Positions 16,760-25,404 of a DNA stretch of 60,418 nt are shown one piece after another. Position numbers and translations under genes: made by a program. Each line of letters starts with the position of its first letter. Position 1 is the stretch's first letter. The notes under the pieces are model-generated. The model did no database searches. It was not told the DNA's origin and worked only from the letters and a program-made list of their open reading frames with translations. Origin of the DNA: Gammaproteobacteria bacterium (lineage in GTDB: Bacteria > Pseudomonadota > Gammaproteobacteria > RBG-16-57-12); the NCBI GenBank assembly GCA_022712945.1, contig JAFLJP010000076.1, positions 1-60,418 of the forward strand. The letters run 5' to 3'.

Positions 16760-18180
16760 TCACGCACAAACACCACGCCTTTGGCATCACGATAAATCAG
16801 CAACCATTCTGGTCGCGCACGCAAATAATCAAGCAACTTGTAATGCTCAGGATCATAACGGCCACGATACGGCATCATCACCAACTGAAAGTTTTCGTGT
16901 TCAAACCACTGTATGCCCGGCAGGGTTGCCCACAACATATTGGTATACGGTGGAAACCTGTTCTCATCCAGCATGCGGCCATCAATGTACGGGGTGACCT
17001 GCGGCGTCAGTCGCCACAGTAAATAACCGCCCCATTCCATATTATTGAATGTTCGCCCATGTAAATTATTTTCCTGTACAAAATTCGCGATTTCCACCGG
17101 ATAGAGCTCCTGGTAAAACCCGCCGCGAAACATCGTGCCGCGCAACAGACTAACGATGAGCAACCCAAATAATGAAAGCAGCAATACACCCTGAATGATG
17201 CGCGTTATGCTCTGTTTCAACTCTGGCAGGTTTTTTAATTTATCCTGCACACCCCAGGCGACATAAGGGGCACACAAAAAAATAAAAAAGACAAAATACC
17301 GGAACGATGAAGCACTGATCACACCCAGAAAGACCGTACTCGCCAAATACCGCCACTGCTTGCCCTGAAACATCGACACTGCCGCAACCAACGCCACCAT
17401 ATAAAAAGCAATCACCCATACCTGTTGCCAGATATAACCCATAGTATAAAGCTGGAATGCGCTGGTATATTCCGAAGTACGTGCCTGTAACACACTGCCT
17501 TCGAGATCCAGCAAATACAGATAAGTTTGTGGCCCGTTGGGCGTCAACAATGAAGCTAGCACTACCGCGCCTGTCGCCAATAACCACGGACGTTTTTCAT
17601 GCCACTCGGCTTTTGCATCAAACAGTCTGAGCAGTGTCCACAACCCCAGCAGGGCCACACCGAGCAACACCCCACCATGACTATTTGCCCACAGCACCGT
17701 AATCACTGGCAGAACCAACAACCAGTACCGATTTTTTTCTGCCAGATCAATAGCCACAAAAAATAGCGCCGCAAATAAAAATGACAACAATTGTGGACGT
17801 TCGCCGCCAAAGCTTCCGGCATTCATCACCACCAGAATCAGCACCAGCCACAGCGCCAGCGGCCCCACCCCCAATCGATGACAACGCCACCACACCAGAG
17901 CCACACAGGCCAGCAACACCAGTACCCGAAAGGTCACCACGGCATTCACGCCACCGGCATCAAATACGCTGAACAGTACCACCTGCCCCAGCCACTGGCC
18001 TTTGAGCACAGTATCGTTACGCACCACATCCGTGGATGGAAACACGCCAAAAGGATCAATATTAGGGATGCCATTTTGTAGAATTTCGCGGCCGCTGGCG
18101 ATATGCCACCAGAAATCACTGTCCCACAGGGGCACAGCAAAATAACCGGCGCAGACCAGTAAAAACAGTAACAGTGACAA
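16750..18180 (-). CDS. Polytopic membrane protein, GT-C-like glycosyltransferase candidate
   Basis: This 476-residue protein has about ten hydrophobic helices and a soluble C-terminal segment. Right after TM1 comes DSDFWWHIASGREI, resembling the acidic first-loop motif of GT-C glycosyltransferases that use lipid-linked sugars in the periplasm. The C-terminal part has WGGYLLWRL, P.V.PYIDGR and an alpha/beta-like tail, a combination common in uncharacterised bacterial membrane proteins. Position first in a cassette with a methyltransferase, GtrA and a GtrB-type enzyme makes it the likely GtrC-like transferase that attaches the sugar. The product is otherwise unrecognised. Its stop codon sits in a dispersed repeat. 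Confidence 0.7.
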   Translation of the reverse strand: MSLLLFLLVCAGYFAVPLWDSDFWWHIASGREILQNGIPNIDPFGVFPSTDVVRNDTVLKGQWLGQVVLFSVFDAGGVNAVVTFRVLVLLACVALVWWRCHRLGVGPLALWLVLILVVMNAGSFGGERPQLLSFLFAALFFVAIDLAEKNRYWLLVLPVITVLWANSHGGVLLGVALLGLWTLLRLFDAKAEWHEKRPWLLATGAVVLASLLTPNGPQTYLYLLDLEGSVLQARTSEYTSAFQLYTMGYIWQQVWVIAFYMVALVAAVSMFQGKQWRYLASTVFLGVISASSFRYFVFFIFLCAPYVAWGVQDKLKNLPELKQSITRIIQGVLLLSLFGLLIVSLLRGTMFRGGFYQELYPVEIANFVQENNLHGRTFNNMEWGGYLLWRLTPQVTPYIDGRMLDENRFPPYTNMLWATLPGIQWFEHENFQLVMMPYRGRYDPEHYKLLDYLRARPEWLLIYRDAKGVVFVRDDK

Positions 18181-18337
18181 AATGTGCAGCTGGGAATCAG
18201 GGTTATGCCTGTTCCATGCGGGTTGGTATGGGTCGGTAATACGGTTTCTCCATCAGTAACGGCATCCACCACGGCATCCACCACGGCCGCCATTATAGCC
18301 TCATTCACCATGGAATAAAGGAGGCAGACAATTACTT

Positions 18338-18398
18338 AGGGATGTAGAAAAAATTAAAATACCGTTATTACGCCGGATTTTTGTTCACTCTATCTAGG
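18338..18398 (+). repeat. Dispersed repeat R1, 61-bp copy
   Basis: The copy runs from AGGGATGTAGAA through TACCGTTATTACGCC to TATCTAGG and aligns end to end with the arm at 28459-28518. It lies in the 340-bp gap (18181-18520) between the Gtr cassette and fliI. The rest of that gap holds a short tandem run of ACGGCATCCACC (about 18260-18290), the orphan CRISPR repeat below and nothing coding. Confidence 0.8.
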
Positions 18399-18448
18399 CG
18401 GGTATTGGGTGTAGTGGGCTTCTCTCGGTGATAGCAGGCCGGGGCGTG

Positions 18449-18480
18449 GTCGCACCCTCCACGGGTACGTGGATTGAAAC
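18449..18480 (+). CRISPR. Orphan type I-C-like CRISPR repeat (single unit)
   Basis: This 32-bp unit starts GTCGCACCCTCC and ends GTGGATTGAAAC, with the partial internal dyad CACCC/GGGT. The length, the GTCGC start and the GTGGATTGAAAC end match the type I-C repeat consensus. No second copy occurs on either side within spacer distance or elsewhere in the window, and no cas gene is present. It is therefore a solitary repeat or the remnant of an array, not a working array by itself. Confidence 0.7.
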
Positions 18481-18520
18481 AGCCACGAGGAATATAACGA
18501 TTGGGTAGCTCAGCCTGAAT

Positions 18521-19921
18521 CTAACCCGGCTTATTCAGGGGTTCCGTAGGCGGTTCATCAGGTGCTGCACCCACCAGGTCCAGCAGCTCTTGCTGGCTCT
18601 CTTCAAGGGTAACCGGCTGGTGCATTCCCTGGGTGAGAAACGCTTCAAAACGGGGGTAGAGGGCAATCGCTTCGTCAATACGTGGATCAGAGCCTCGGGT
18701 GTAGGCTCCCACGCTAATCAAATCTTTATTTTGCTGGTAGTGTGAATAGATCTGTTTGAAGCGCCGTGCGGCTTGTAGCTGCTGTTCGGGAACAATTTCG
18801 GTCATTACCCGGCTGATTGAAGCCTCAATATCGATGGCTGGATAACGGCCCGACTCGGCAATTTGGCGTGATAACACCACGTGGCCATCAAGAATCGCCC
18901 GCGAGGCATCTGAAATAGGGTCCTGCTGGTCATCCCCTTCTGCTAGCACGGTATAAAATGCGGTGATTGAGCCGCCTCCTACATCGCCGGTACCGGCACG
19001 CTCCACCAGCGCTGGCAGTTTGGCAAAAACAGAGGGCGGATAACCCTTGGTGGCTGGGGGTTCGCCGATCGCCAGCGCAATTTCACGCTGGGCCTGGGCG
19101 TAGCGGGTCAGTGAATCCATCAATAACAGAACATTTTTCCCCTGATCCCGAAAATATTCGGCAATGGCGGTGGCGAGTGAGGCACCGTGCAGTCGCATTA
19201 GTGGTGAAGCATCCGCTGGGGAGGCGACCACCACCGAACGCGCCATCCCCTCTGGCCCCAAGCTTTTATCAATAAACTCTTTCACCTCCCGGCCACGTTC
19301 ACCGATCAGCCCCACCACGATAATGTCGGCGGTGGTGTAGCGGGTCATCATGCCCAGCAAGACACTCTTACCCACACCACTGCCAGCAAACAGGCCAATT
19401 CGCTGCCCTTCGCCCACCGTCAGCATCGAGTTGATCGCCTGCACTCCCACATCCAGCGGTTTATCAATTGCACGGCGGGCTAACGGGTTGATCACCCGCC
19501 CGGTGAGCGGCATACGCTCCCGGGCATGAATCGGTCCCTTGCCATCCAGTGGTTTGCCTGCGCCATCCAGCACTCGCCCCAACAATTGGTCACTCACCGG
19601 TACTTCATACACATTACCGGTGGGAATCACACGGGCATTGGGCTCAATGCCGTGAATATCTCCGATGGGCATCAGGAAGAGTTTTTCATTGGAAAAGCCC
19701 ACCACTTCCGCTTCGACCATGCTGTTGGGGCCAACAATCAGGCAACGCCCACCAATCGGGGATTGGCAGCCAACGGCTTCCAAGGTAAGACCAACAATTC
19801 GGGTGATTCGCCCTTCAACCTGTAGCGGCAACGCTTGTTCCAAGCGTTCATGGCGCTGTTTGAGCCGTTTAAGCAGTGACGATGAGAGGGGGTTACTCAC
19901 CCTCTGGCTCCCGTTCATCAC
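18521..19921 (-). CDS. fliI: Flagellar export ATPase FliI
   Basis: This protein of up to 466 residues is F1-beta-like: Walker [16 protein letters not shown] (about residue 175), Walker [17 protein letters not shown], and [11 protein letters not shown]. It is the hexameric ATPase that energises type III export of flagellar subunits. The first codon is a GTG at 19921 within fliH, followed directly by an ATG. A GTG at 19900 overlaps the fliH stop (GTGAGTAA), the same geometry as lolD and fliH, and may be the true start (459 residues). FliJ, normally next in the operon, is absent downstream; the following DNA is the CRISPR repeat and R1. Confidence 0.97.
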   Translation of the reverse strand: MMNGSQRVSNPLSSSLLKRLKQRHERLEQALPLQVEGRITRIVGLTLEAVGCQSPIGGRCLIVGPNSMVEAEVVGFSNEKLFLMPIGDIHGIEPNARVIPTGNVYEVPVSDQLLGRVLDGAGKPLDGKGPIHARERMPLTGRVINPLARRAIDKPLDVGVQAINSMLTVGEGQRIGLFAGSGVGKSVLLGMMTRYTTADIIVVGLIGERGREVKEFIDKSLGPEGMARSVVVASPADASPLMRLHGASLATAIAEYFRDQGKNVLLLMDSLTRYAQAQREIALAIGEPPATKGYPPSVFAKLPALVERAGTGDVGGGSITAFYTVLAEGDDQQDPISDASRAILDGHVVLSRQIAESGRYPAIDIEASISRVMTEIVPEQQLQAARRFKQIYSHYQQNKDLISVGAYTRGSDPRIDEAIALYPRFEAFLTQGMHQPVTLEESQQELLDLVGAAPDEPPTEPLNKPG

Positions 19922-20627
19922 CCAAAATCCGTGAGATCACCTCGGCAAAGCGACTCTCAACTGTGGCATCAATTTGCGAATTTTCAGAGGTCACTTTCAG
20001 ACCACCACGGCTCAGGGTGCCATCTTCAATGATACGCCACGGACTGTCATCTTCAGAGACTGCCAGCGTATCGCGCACTAGGGCGGCATCATCAGGGTGT
20101 AGGTGTAATCGAATCTGACGTGAGTTCAGCGGTAAAATGGCCAATGCTTCGCGAGTTACGGCAATAATTTGACCCGGATCATGCTTTAGCTCCCGGCGAA
20201 TAAAATGCTTTGCAATGGTGGTCACCATGGCGGTTAGCTCATCCAGAATCGTGTCGTCCAGATTCTGTAACGGTGCAGAAAAGTGCTCAAGTATGGATTG
20301 GATTTTTTGGGCTTGCCCGGCGGCCTGTTGGCGCTGTTCAGCCAACGCCTGTTCGACACCGGCAGTCCGCCCTTCGGCGAAACCTTTATCATAGGCCTCT
20401 TGGTAGACTTGCTGCTGCAACGCCTCCCGTTTTTCAACCGAAAATGTGCCGGATTCTGCAATATTTTCCAGTAATCCCTGGTTCGAATCTTTCTCTTCAT
20501 CACGCTCATTCAGCGAGTGAAATTCATCTTTACCGGCCCGCATTTCCTGAAATGCGAAAGGCTGTACGGAGTGACACTCGTCGTCATCAAGCGCACGGGT
20601 GAAAACAACTTCCCGCCCTTTAGACAT
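19893..20627 (-). CDS. fliH: Flagellar assembly protein FliH
   Basis: This 244-residue protein is the negative regulator and stator-like partner of FliI. The middle (about residues 85-130) is rich in Gln/Ala/Glu with small-residue spacing ([20 protein letters not shown], the AxxxG-type helix seen in FliH/YscL). The C-terminal domain has [11 protein letters not shown] and [11 protein letters not shown] chose the ATG at 20627 because it overlaps the fliG stop (ATGTCTAA) and has GGAG eight bases upstream; a longer frame begins at 20648 inside fliG. It sits between fliG and fliI as in other proteobacteria. Confidence 0.93.
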   Translation of the reverse strand: MSKGREVVFTRALDDDECHSVQPFAFQEMRAGKDEFHSLNERDEEKDSNQGLLENIAESGTFSVEKREALQQQVYQEAYDKGFAEGRTAGVEQALAEQRQQAAGQAQKIQSILEHFSAPLQNLDDTILDELTAMVTTIAKHFIRRELKHDPGQIIAVTREALAILPLNSRQIRLHLHPDDAALVRDTLAVSEDDSPWRIIEDGTLSRGGLKVTSENSQIDATVESRFAEVISRILGDEREPEGE

Positions 20628-21609
20628 ACTGCTCTCCACCACCGCCACCGAGGATTAGTTCACCCGAATCAGAGAGGCGACGTGCGGTGGCCAGTATCTC
20701 TTTTTGTGCCCCTTCCACATCACTCAGTTTAACCGGGCCGCTCACTTCAAGGTCGTCACGCAACATCTCACCGGCACGTTTAGACATATTGCCAAATATT
20801 TTCTCTTTCAGCGCTTCATCAGCCCCTTTCAGGGCCAGCACTAGCACATCACTGCTGCTTTCACGTAACAGCACCTGCATACTGCGGTCATCCAGTTCGA
20901 TCAAATTTTCGAAGACAAACATCAGGTCTTCTATCTGTTGTGCAAGGTCGGGGTCCACATCTTTGATTGAATCAATAATGTCGCCCTCAACCGCACTATC
21001 AACAAAGTTGAGTATCTCTGCCGCCGTCTTCACTCCACCGATGGATGAACGCTGTACACCGGCCGAGCCGGAGAAGTGTGACTCCATAATATTGTTCAGT
21101 TCTTCAAGTGCGCTGGGCTGAACACTGTCCAGCGTCGCCATCCGCAGAACAAGATCAACCCGATCACGATCAGGAAACATCGACAACACTTCCGCAGATT
21201 GATCCGAGTCGAGATAAGAGAGCAGAATACAGACAATCTGCGGGTGCTCATTGCGAATAGTCTCAAAAATCGCTTTGGATTCCATCCATTTCAAGGTCTC
21301 CAGACCTTGGGTAGAGCCTTTATCAGAGATTCGATCCATCAAGCTCTTTGCTTTCTCTTCACCCACCGCGCTGATCAGTGCGTTGCGAATAAAAACATCG
21401 CCACCCAGCCCCAGCGATGTCTGGGTACCAACCGCTTCTGTAAAGGCCTCTAGAACCTCGGTGATCTGGTCTGATGTGATCGAGCCCATCTGCGCGATTT
21501 TGGTGCCTATTTTTTGCACCTCTTTTGGCCCCATATGTTTTAATATATTTGAGGCACTTTTTTCACCGATGGCCAAAAGAAAAATGGCGGCTTTATCGAG
21601 ACCGTTCAT
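20620..21609 (-). CDS. fliG: Flagellar motor switch protein FliG
   Basis: This 329-residue rotor protein contacts the MS ring (FliF) through its N-terminal domain (LDKAAIFLLAIGE). The middle domain carries the conserved EHPQ motif (RNEHPQIVCILLSYL). The C-terminal torque domain bears charged residues facing the stator (LDDRSMQVLLRE, LALKGADEALKEKI). All three domains are present at normal length. It ends in a Gly-rich GGGGGEQYV where E. coli ends differently. The stop codon overlaps the fliH start by 8 bp. Confidence 0.97.
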   Translation of the reverse strand: MNGLDKAAIFLLAIGEKSASNILKHMGPKEVQKIGTKIAQMGSITSDQITEVLEAFTEAVGTQTSLGLGGDVFIRNALISAVGEEKAKSLMDRISDKGSTQGLETLKWMESKAIFETIRNEHPQIVCILLSYLDSDQSAEVLSMFPDRDRVDLVLRMATLDSVQPSALEELNNIMESHFSGSAGVQRSSIGGVKTAAEILNFVDSAVEGDIIDSIKDVDPDLAQQIEDLMFVFENLIELDDRSMQVLLRESSSDVLVLALKGADEALKEKIFGNMSKRAGEMLRDDLEVSGPVKLSDVEGAQKEILATARRLSDSGELILGGGGGEQYV

Positions 21610-21682
21610 GATCGATTATCCCCTTGCCAAGTGGGAATAAAGAATACTATTCACGGGAAGCGCTTGTACTCTGTTGGTTATG

Positions 21683-23386
21683 CTAATCATTGCCCATCCA
21701 CCCTTTAACGACTTCAGCTACCAATTGAGGCTCCTCCTCTACCACCTTACGAATATCAGCCAGTTGATCTTCGTGGCTACGCTTTGGTGGTATTAACAGC
21801 TTAGCAGCTTCATCATCATTCGACTCCAGCAGTGCCTGTCGTTGCTCCGGGCTCAGATTCTCTAAATCGGCACCTTCAAGCCCCCCTAGACTGGTAGCAG
21901 CACCACCTGCTGCGGCCACAGCGGCAACACTGCCAGCCGGTGGAAACAGTCCCCGCATAATAGGGCGCAACAGACCAAAGTAGAGCAGCAGCAGGGCAAG
22001 TGCCGCCACAACATATTTACCCAGGTCATAAACCCAGGGCTGTTCCGTCAAGGGTAATTCAGGCAGGTCTTCAATCGGTTCAGGAATAGAGAAAGCCACA
22101 TTACTGAAGCTGACACTGTCGCCCCGTTGCACATCAAAACCGACGGCATCTTTGACCAGTTGGGTCATGCGTTCAATCTCTTCCGGTGAATAGCGACGCT
22201 GCTCCCCCCCCGCTTGCGTTCGGTCATCAATCACCACTGCCACAGAGAGACGTTTAACGCTTCCCGCCGCCATGCGGGTATGGCTGATGGTTTTATCCAG
22301 TTCATAATTAGAGGTGGATTGACGCCGACTATTGCCTGGACTTTTCAGGCCATTGCCATCCACACCCTGCGCTTGTTCAGGTGCCGCTGCATCGCCGGGT
22401 GGTTGATTAACCAGTGCACCGGGAATACCGCCGCCCATCAGGCTATTTGAGTTCTCTTCCGATTGTTGCTGACTGCGCAACGACGGAGTGTCGGGGTTGT
22501 AGAGCTCTTGAGTCTGCTCAGTGACGGTGAAATCCACATCGGTGACCACCTGTGCCTGAACCCCTCCCCGGCCGACAATCGGCGATAGGATGTTGATAAT
22601 CCGCTCAATGTAGCGCTGTTCCAGTCGCTGAGTGTATTCAAGCTGGCCAGTACTTTGTGCCAGTTGGTCTGACTTTTTATTTCCGGTTAACAGACGCCCT
22701 TTTTGATCAACCACCGTGACACTGTTTGCTTCCATATTAGGCACGCCGGAGGAGACAAGGTGGCTAATCGCCTCAACCTGATTCTTCTCTAACTGCCGAC
22801 CCTGATGAAGGTTGATCGCAACCGAGGCGCTCGGTTTTTGACGATCACGGATAAAAACAGAACTTTTAGGAATCGCCAGATGAACCCGGGCGCTGCGGAC
22901 CGCTTCAATTTTGCTAATCGAACGAGCCAACTCAACTTCTAAAGAGCGGTGATAACGGGCGGTTTCGATAAATTGACTGGTACCAAACCCACTATCTTGC
23001 TGGAGTGCTTCAAAGCCGACCCCGGTTCCCCGGGGCAGCCCTTCGGCGGCCAGGGCCAGACGCACATCATGCAGCGACTCGGCTGGTACCATCACTGCCC
23101 CGGTGGCAGTATCAAGCTTGTACGGTAGTTGCTGCTGCTGAAGGGCATTGACCACCGACTGGGCATCAGAACCGGAAAGGCTACCGTAGAGCATGCTGTA
23201 GTTGGGCTGCATCGACCACAGCACAATGGCAAAGCCGATGGCGATGCTGGCCGCCAGGCCAACCATCATCATCAATTTTTTCAGCACATCACTCTGCAAC
23301 CCCTGCTGAAGCGGGTTTATCGCCCTTGCCGGTTGCGAGACCGCCTGACCTGTCGCGGTTAATTGTGTGTTGCTTGCCTCTGCCAT
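21683..23386 (-). CDS. fliF: Flagellar MS-ring protein FliF
   Basis: This 567-residue protein has a first membrane helix (about 40-60), ring-building motif domains with SMLYGSLSGSDAQSVV and LPRGTGVGFE, and the long YscJ/FliF C-domain (ERIINILSPIVGRGGVQAQV). A Ser/Gly/Pro-rich loop (about 290-345), a second helix (about 445-465) and a C-terminal FliG-binding tail follow. It forms the MS/C ring in the inner membrane around the export gate. The operon position between fliE and fliG is canonical. Confidence 0.97.
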   Translation of the reverse strand: MAEASNTQLTATGQAVSQPARAINPLQQGLQSDVLKKLMMMVGLAASIAIGFAIVLWSMQPNYSMLYGSLSGSDAQSVVNALQQQQLPYKLDTATGAVMVPAESLHDVRLALAAEGLPRGTGVGFEALQQDSGFGTSQFIETARYHRSLEVELARSISKIEAVRSARVHLAIPKSSVFIRDRQKPSASVAINLHQGRQLEKNQVEAISHLVSSGVPNMEANSVTVVDQKGRLLTGNKKSDQLAQSTGQLEYTQRLEQRYIERIINILSPIVGRGGVQAQVVTDVDFTVTEQTQELYNPDTPSLRSQQQSEENSNSLMGGGIPGALVNQPPGDAAAPEQAQGVDGNGLKSPGNSRRQSTSNYELDKTISHTRMAAGSVKRLSVAVVIDDRTQAGGEQRRYSPEEIERMTQLVKDAVGFDVQRGDSVSFSNVAFSIPEPIEDLPELPLTEQPWVYDLGKYVVAALALLLLYFGLLRPIMRGLFPPAGSVAAVAAAGGAATSLGGLEGADLENLSPEQRQALLESNDDEAAKLLIPPKRSHEDQLADIRKVVEEEPQLVAEVVKGWMGND

Positions 23387-23428
23387 AATGGGTTACTTCG
23401 TAGAAATTGAATGGGTTATCATCATCAA

Positions 23429-23761
23429 TCAAACAGGCATCGACATCACTTCTTGATAAGCCTGTATCACTTTATTCCGTACCTGGGACATCGCTTGAAA
23501 GGCGATACTTGCCTTCTGCATTGAGACCATCGCATCCGCCAGACTGACATTGGGGTCACCCATCTCAAACGCGGTCACATTTGCCTTTGACATCTTCTGC
23601 AGGCCATTCACCTTATCAACTGATTGTTTCAGTAAATCGGCGAAGTCAGCCCCCGGAACGTTAGCTGTTTTCTCTGCTGACAGGCCCTGCGCCTGTAGAG
23701 TGTGGCTGCGCATCTCTGCCAGCACCCGTGAAATCTCACTGTTACCACTGATGTTATTCAT
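23429..23761 (-). CDS. fliE: Flagellar hook-basal body protein FliE
   Basis: This 110-residue protein is the rod-MS ring junction component. It has the typical FADLLKQSVDKVNGLQ segment and the C-terminal helix NVSLADAMVSMQKASIAFQA ending VIQAYQEVMSMPV. AAGGAG lies nine bases before the ATG. It begins 30 bp after fleR. No sigma-54 box is visible in that short gap, so it may be read from the fleSR promoter. Confidence 0.96.
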   Translation of the reverse strand: MNNISGNSEISRVLAEMRSHTLQAQGLSAEKTANVPGADFADLLKQSVDKVNGLQKMSKANVTAFEMGDPNVSLADAMVSMQKASIAFQAMSQVRNKVIQAYQEVMSMPV

Positions 23762-23790
23762 ACGGTGATTCTCCTTACATCACACCCCGG

Positions 23791-25155
23791 CTATACGGGG
23801 ATGGCGATACCATCTTCGCGCATTTTTGCCATCTTATAACGCAAAGTACGCGGGCTGATGCCGAGGGTTTCGGCAGCAAATTTACGACTGCCCCGGCCCT
23901 GTTGCAGCGCTTCAAGGATCAAGCCATATTCATGGCTCTTAACCCCATTCCCCAGAGAGGCGCTATTCAACTCCTGTGGCTGCTCGGTACCGGTTGCTCC
24001 CGACATATCAGCCACAGAGGTAACCTCTTCACAATGAATGTCCTCTGCGGTGATGACCTCCCCGGCTTGCAGTATTAAGGCACGCTGCATCACATTATCT
24101 AGCTCACGCACATTACCCGGCCAGCGATGGGTGACCATTTTCAACTTGGCCGCCTCACTCAAAACGGGCACTGCACGCCCCTGTTTATGTGTCACACTTT
24201 GCAAAATGCGCTCGGCAATCGGCACAATATCGGCACTGCGTTCACACAACGGCAGCAGGTTAAGCGGGAATACATTCAAGCGATAAAAAAGGTCTTCACG
24301 GAATTTCCCTTCAGCCACATACTCTCGAATATTTCGATTGGTGGTCGCCAGCACCCGCAGATCCAGTTCTATTAATTTGTCACTGCCCAAACGCTCAACT
24401 TCACGCTCTTGCAGCACCCGCAGCAGCTTTGCCTGCAAGCCCAGCGCCATCTCGGTAATTTCATCCAGCAGAATGGTGCCACCCTGAGCTTGTTCAAACT
24501 TACCCGGTGATGATTTATAAGCCCCGGTAAAGGCCCCCTTCTCATAGCCGAACAGTGTCGCCTCCAGCATATTTTCGGGAATAGCCGCGCAGTTGATGGC
24601 AACAAAGGGTTTATTCGCCCGGGGAGATTCATCGTGAAGGTAGCGAGCCAACACCTCTTTGCCCACACCGCTGGCTCCAGTAATTAGAATAGTGGCATCA
24701 GACTGGGCGACCCGTGCCGCCAACGCTTTGACCTCTTTGGACTTAATATCTTCAGCAACAAAATCACCATGGCCACTGTCCGTACTGACAAAACGGCTCA
24801 CCATGTTCACTAACACTTCCGCTTCAAAAGGCTTTGAGAGGTAATCAATCGCCCCGTCACGCATCGCCTCAACTGCTTTTGAAATGGTGCCGTGTGCCGT
24901 CATCAGCACCATCGGCATATTGGCCTGGCGCAATTTCACCTGTTTGAGTAGTGTGTGGCCATTCATTTTATCCATCTGAACATCGCTGATCACCATGGCG
25001 ATCTCTTGATTATCCAGCACATCCAACGCTAAATAACCATTGGCCACCGCAACAACCGGATAACCGGCAAGTTCCAGGGTGTCACAAATGGCCTCACGCA
25101 GTGCGAGATCATCTTCTACCACCAGTATGTGTGCCTGTATATGCTCTTGGCTCAT
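23791..25155 (-). CDS. fleR: NtrC-type response regulator FleR/FlrC
   Basis: This 454-residue protein has a receiver domain (HILVVEDD; phospho-acceptor Asp in MVISDVQMDKMNG; Lys in YLSKPFEAE). The AAA+ sigma-54 domain has GASGVGKE and GAFTGA in [14 protein letters not shown] Fis-type HTH (GSRKFAAETLGISPRTLRYKM) closes it. Phosphorylated FleR activates sigma-54 promoters for hook-basal body genes, which fits the fliE operon immediately downstream. I start it at the ATG at 25155, which has AGGGGGCGAG just before it; the frame runs up to 25200. A palindromic element separates it from fleS. Confidence 0.94.
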   Translation of the reverse strand: MSQEHIQAHILVVEDDLALREAICDTLELAGYPVVAVANGYLALDVLDNQEIAMVISDVQMDKMNGHTLLKQVKLRQANMPMVLMTAHGTISKAVEAMRDGAIDYLSKPFEAEVLVNMVSRFVSTDSGHGDFVAEDIKSKEVKALAARVAQSDATILITGASGVGKEVLARYLHDESPRANKPFVAINCAAIPENMLEATLFGYEKGAFTGAYKSSPGKFEQAQGGTILLDEITEMALGLQAKLLRVLQEREVERLGSDKLIELDLRVLATTNRNIREYVAEGKFREDLFYRLNVFPLNLLPLCERSADIVPIAERILQSVTHKQGRAVPVLSEAAKLKMVTHRWPGNVRELDNVMQRALILQAGEVITAEDIHCEEVTSVADMSGATGTEQPQELNSASLGNGVKSHEYGLILEALQQGRGSRKFAAETLGISPRTLRYKMAKMREDGIAIPV

Positions 25156-25255
25156 CTCGCCCCCTTTTTCATGTCGCGCTTGGTTTGCACTAACATTCAT
25201 TTTTTGGCTCCCGATCAGCCATTTTCAAATACCCACACAATCGACTGACACAACC

Positions 25256-25404
25256 TAGTACAGCAACCACCTTATATTGATGGGTCTGCTTCCATGGCGG
25301 CGTTGTGCTTCTTGTGAAGGGAACAACCATTCCCTGCGAAGCTCGCCTTGCCACGAAAACAGACAGAACAACTGACCCATCAATATAAGGTGGTTGCTGT
25401 ACTA
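25256..25404. mobile_element. 149-bp MITE with 31-bp perfect inverted repeats
   Basis: The ends TAGTACAGCAACCACCTTAT... continue as a perfect 31-bp inverted repeat to GATGGGTC, separated by about 87 bp of non-coding DNA. TA sits directly outside GTACAGC at both ends, compatible with a TA target (IS630/mariner style), although TA also belongs to the palindrome. The right end supplies the fleS stop codon (25402-25404). A related fragment (GCCATGGAAACAGACAGAGC) occurs at about 28259-28283. Confidence 0.85.
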
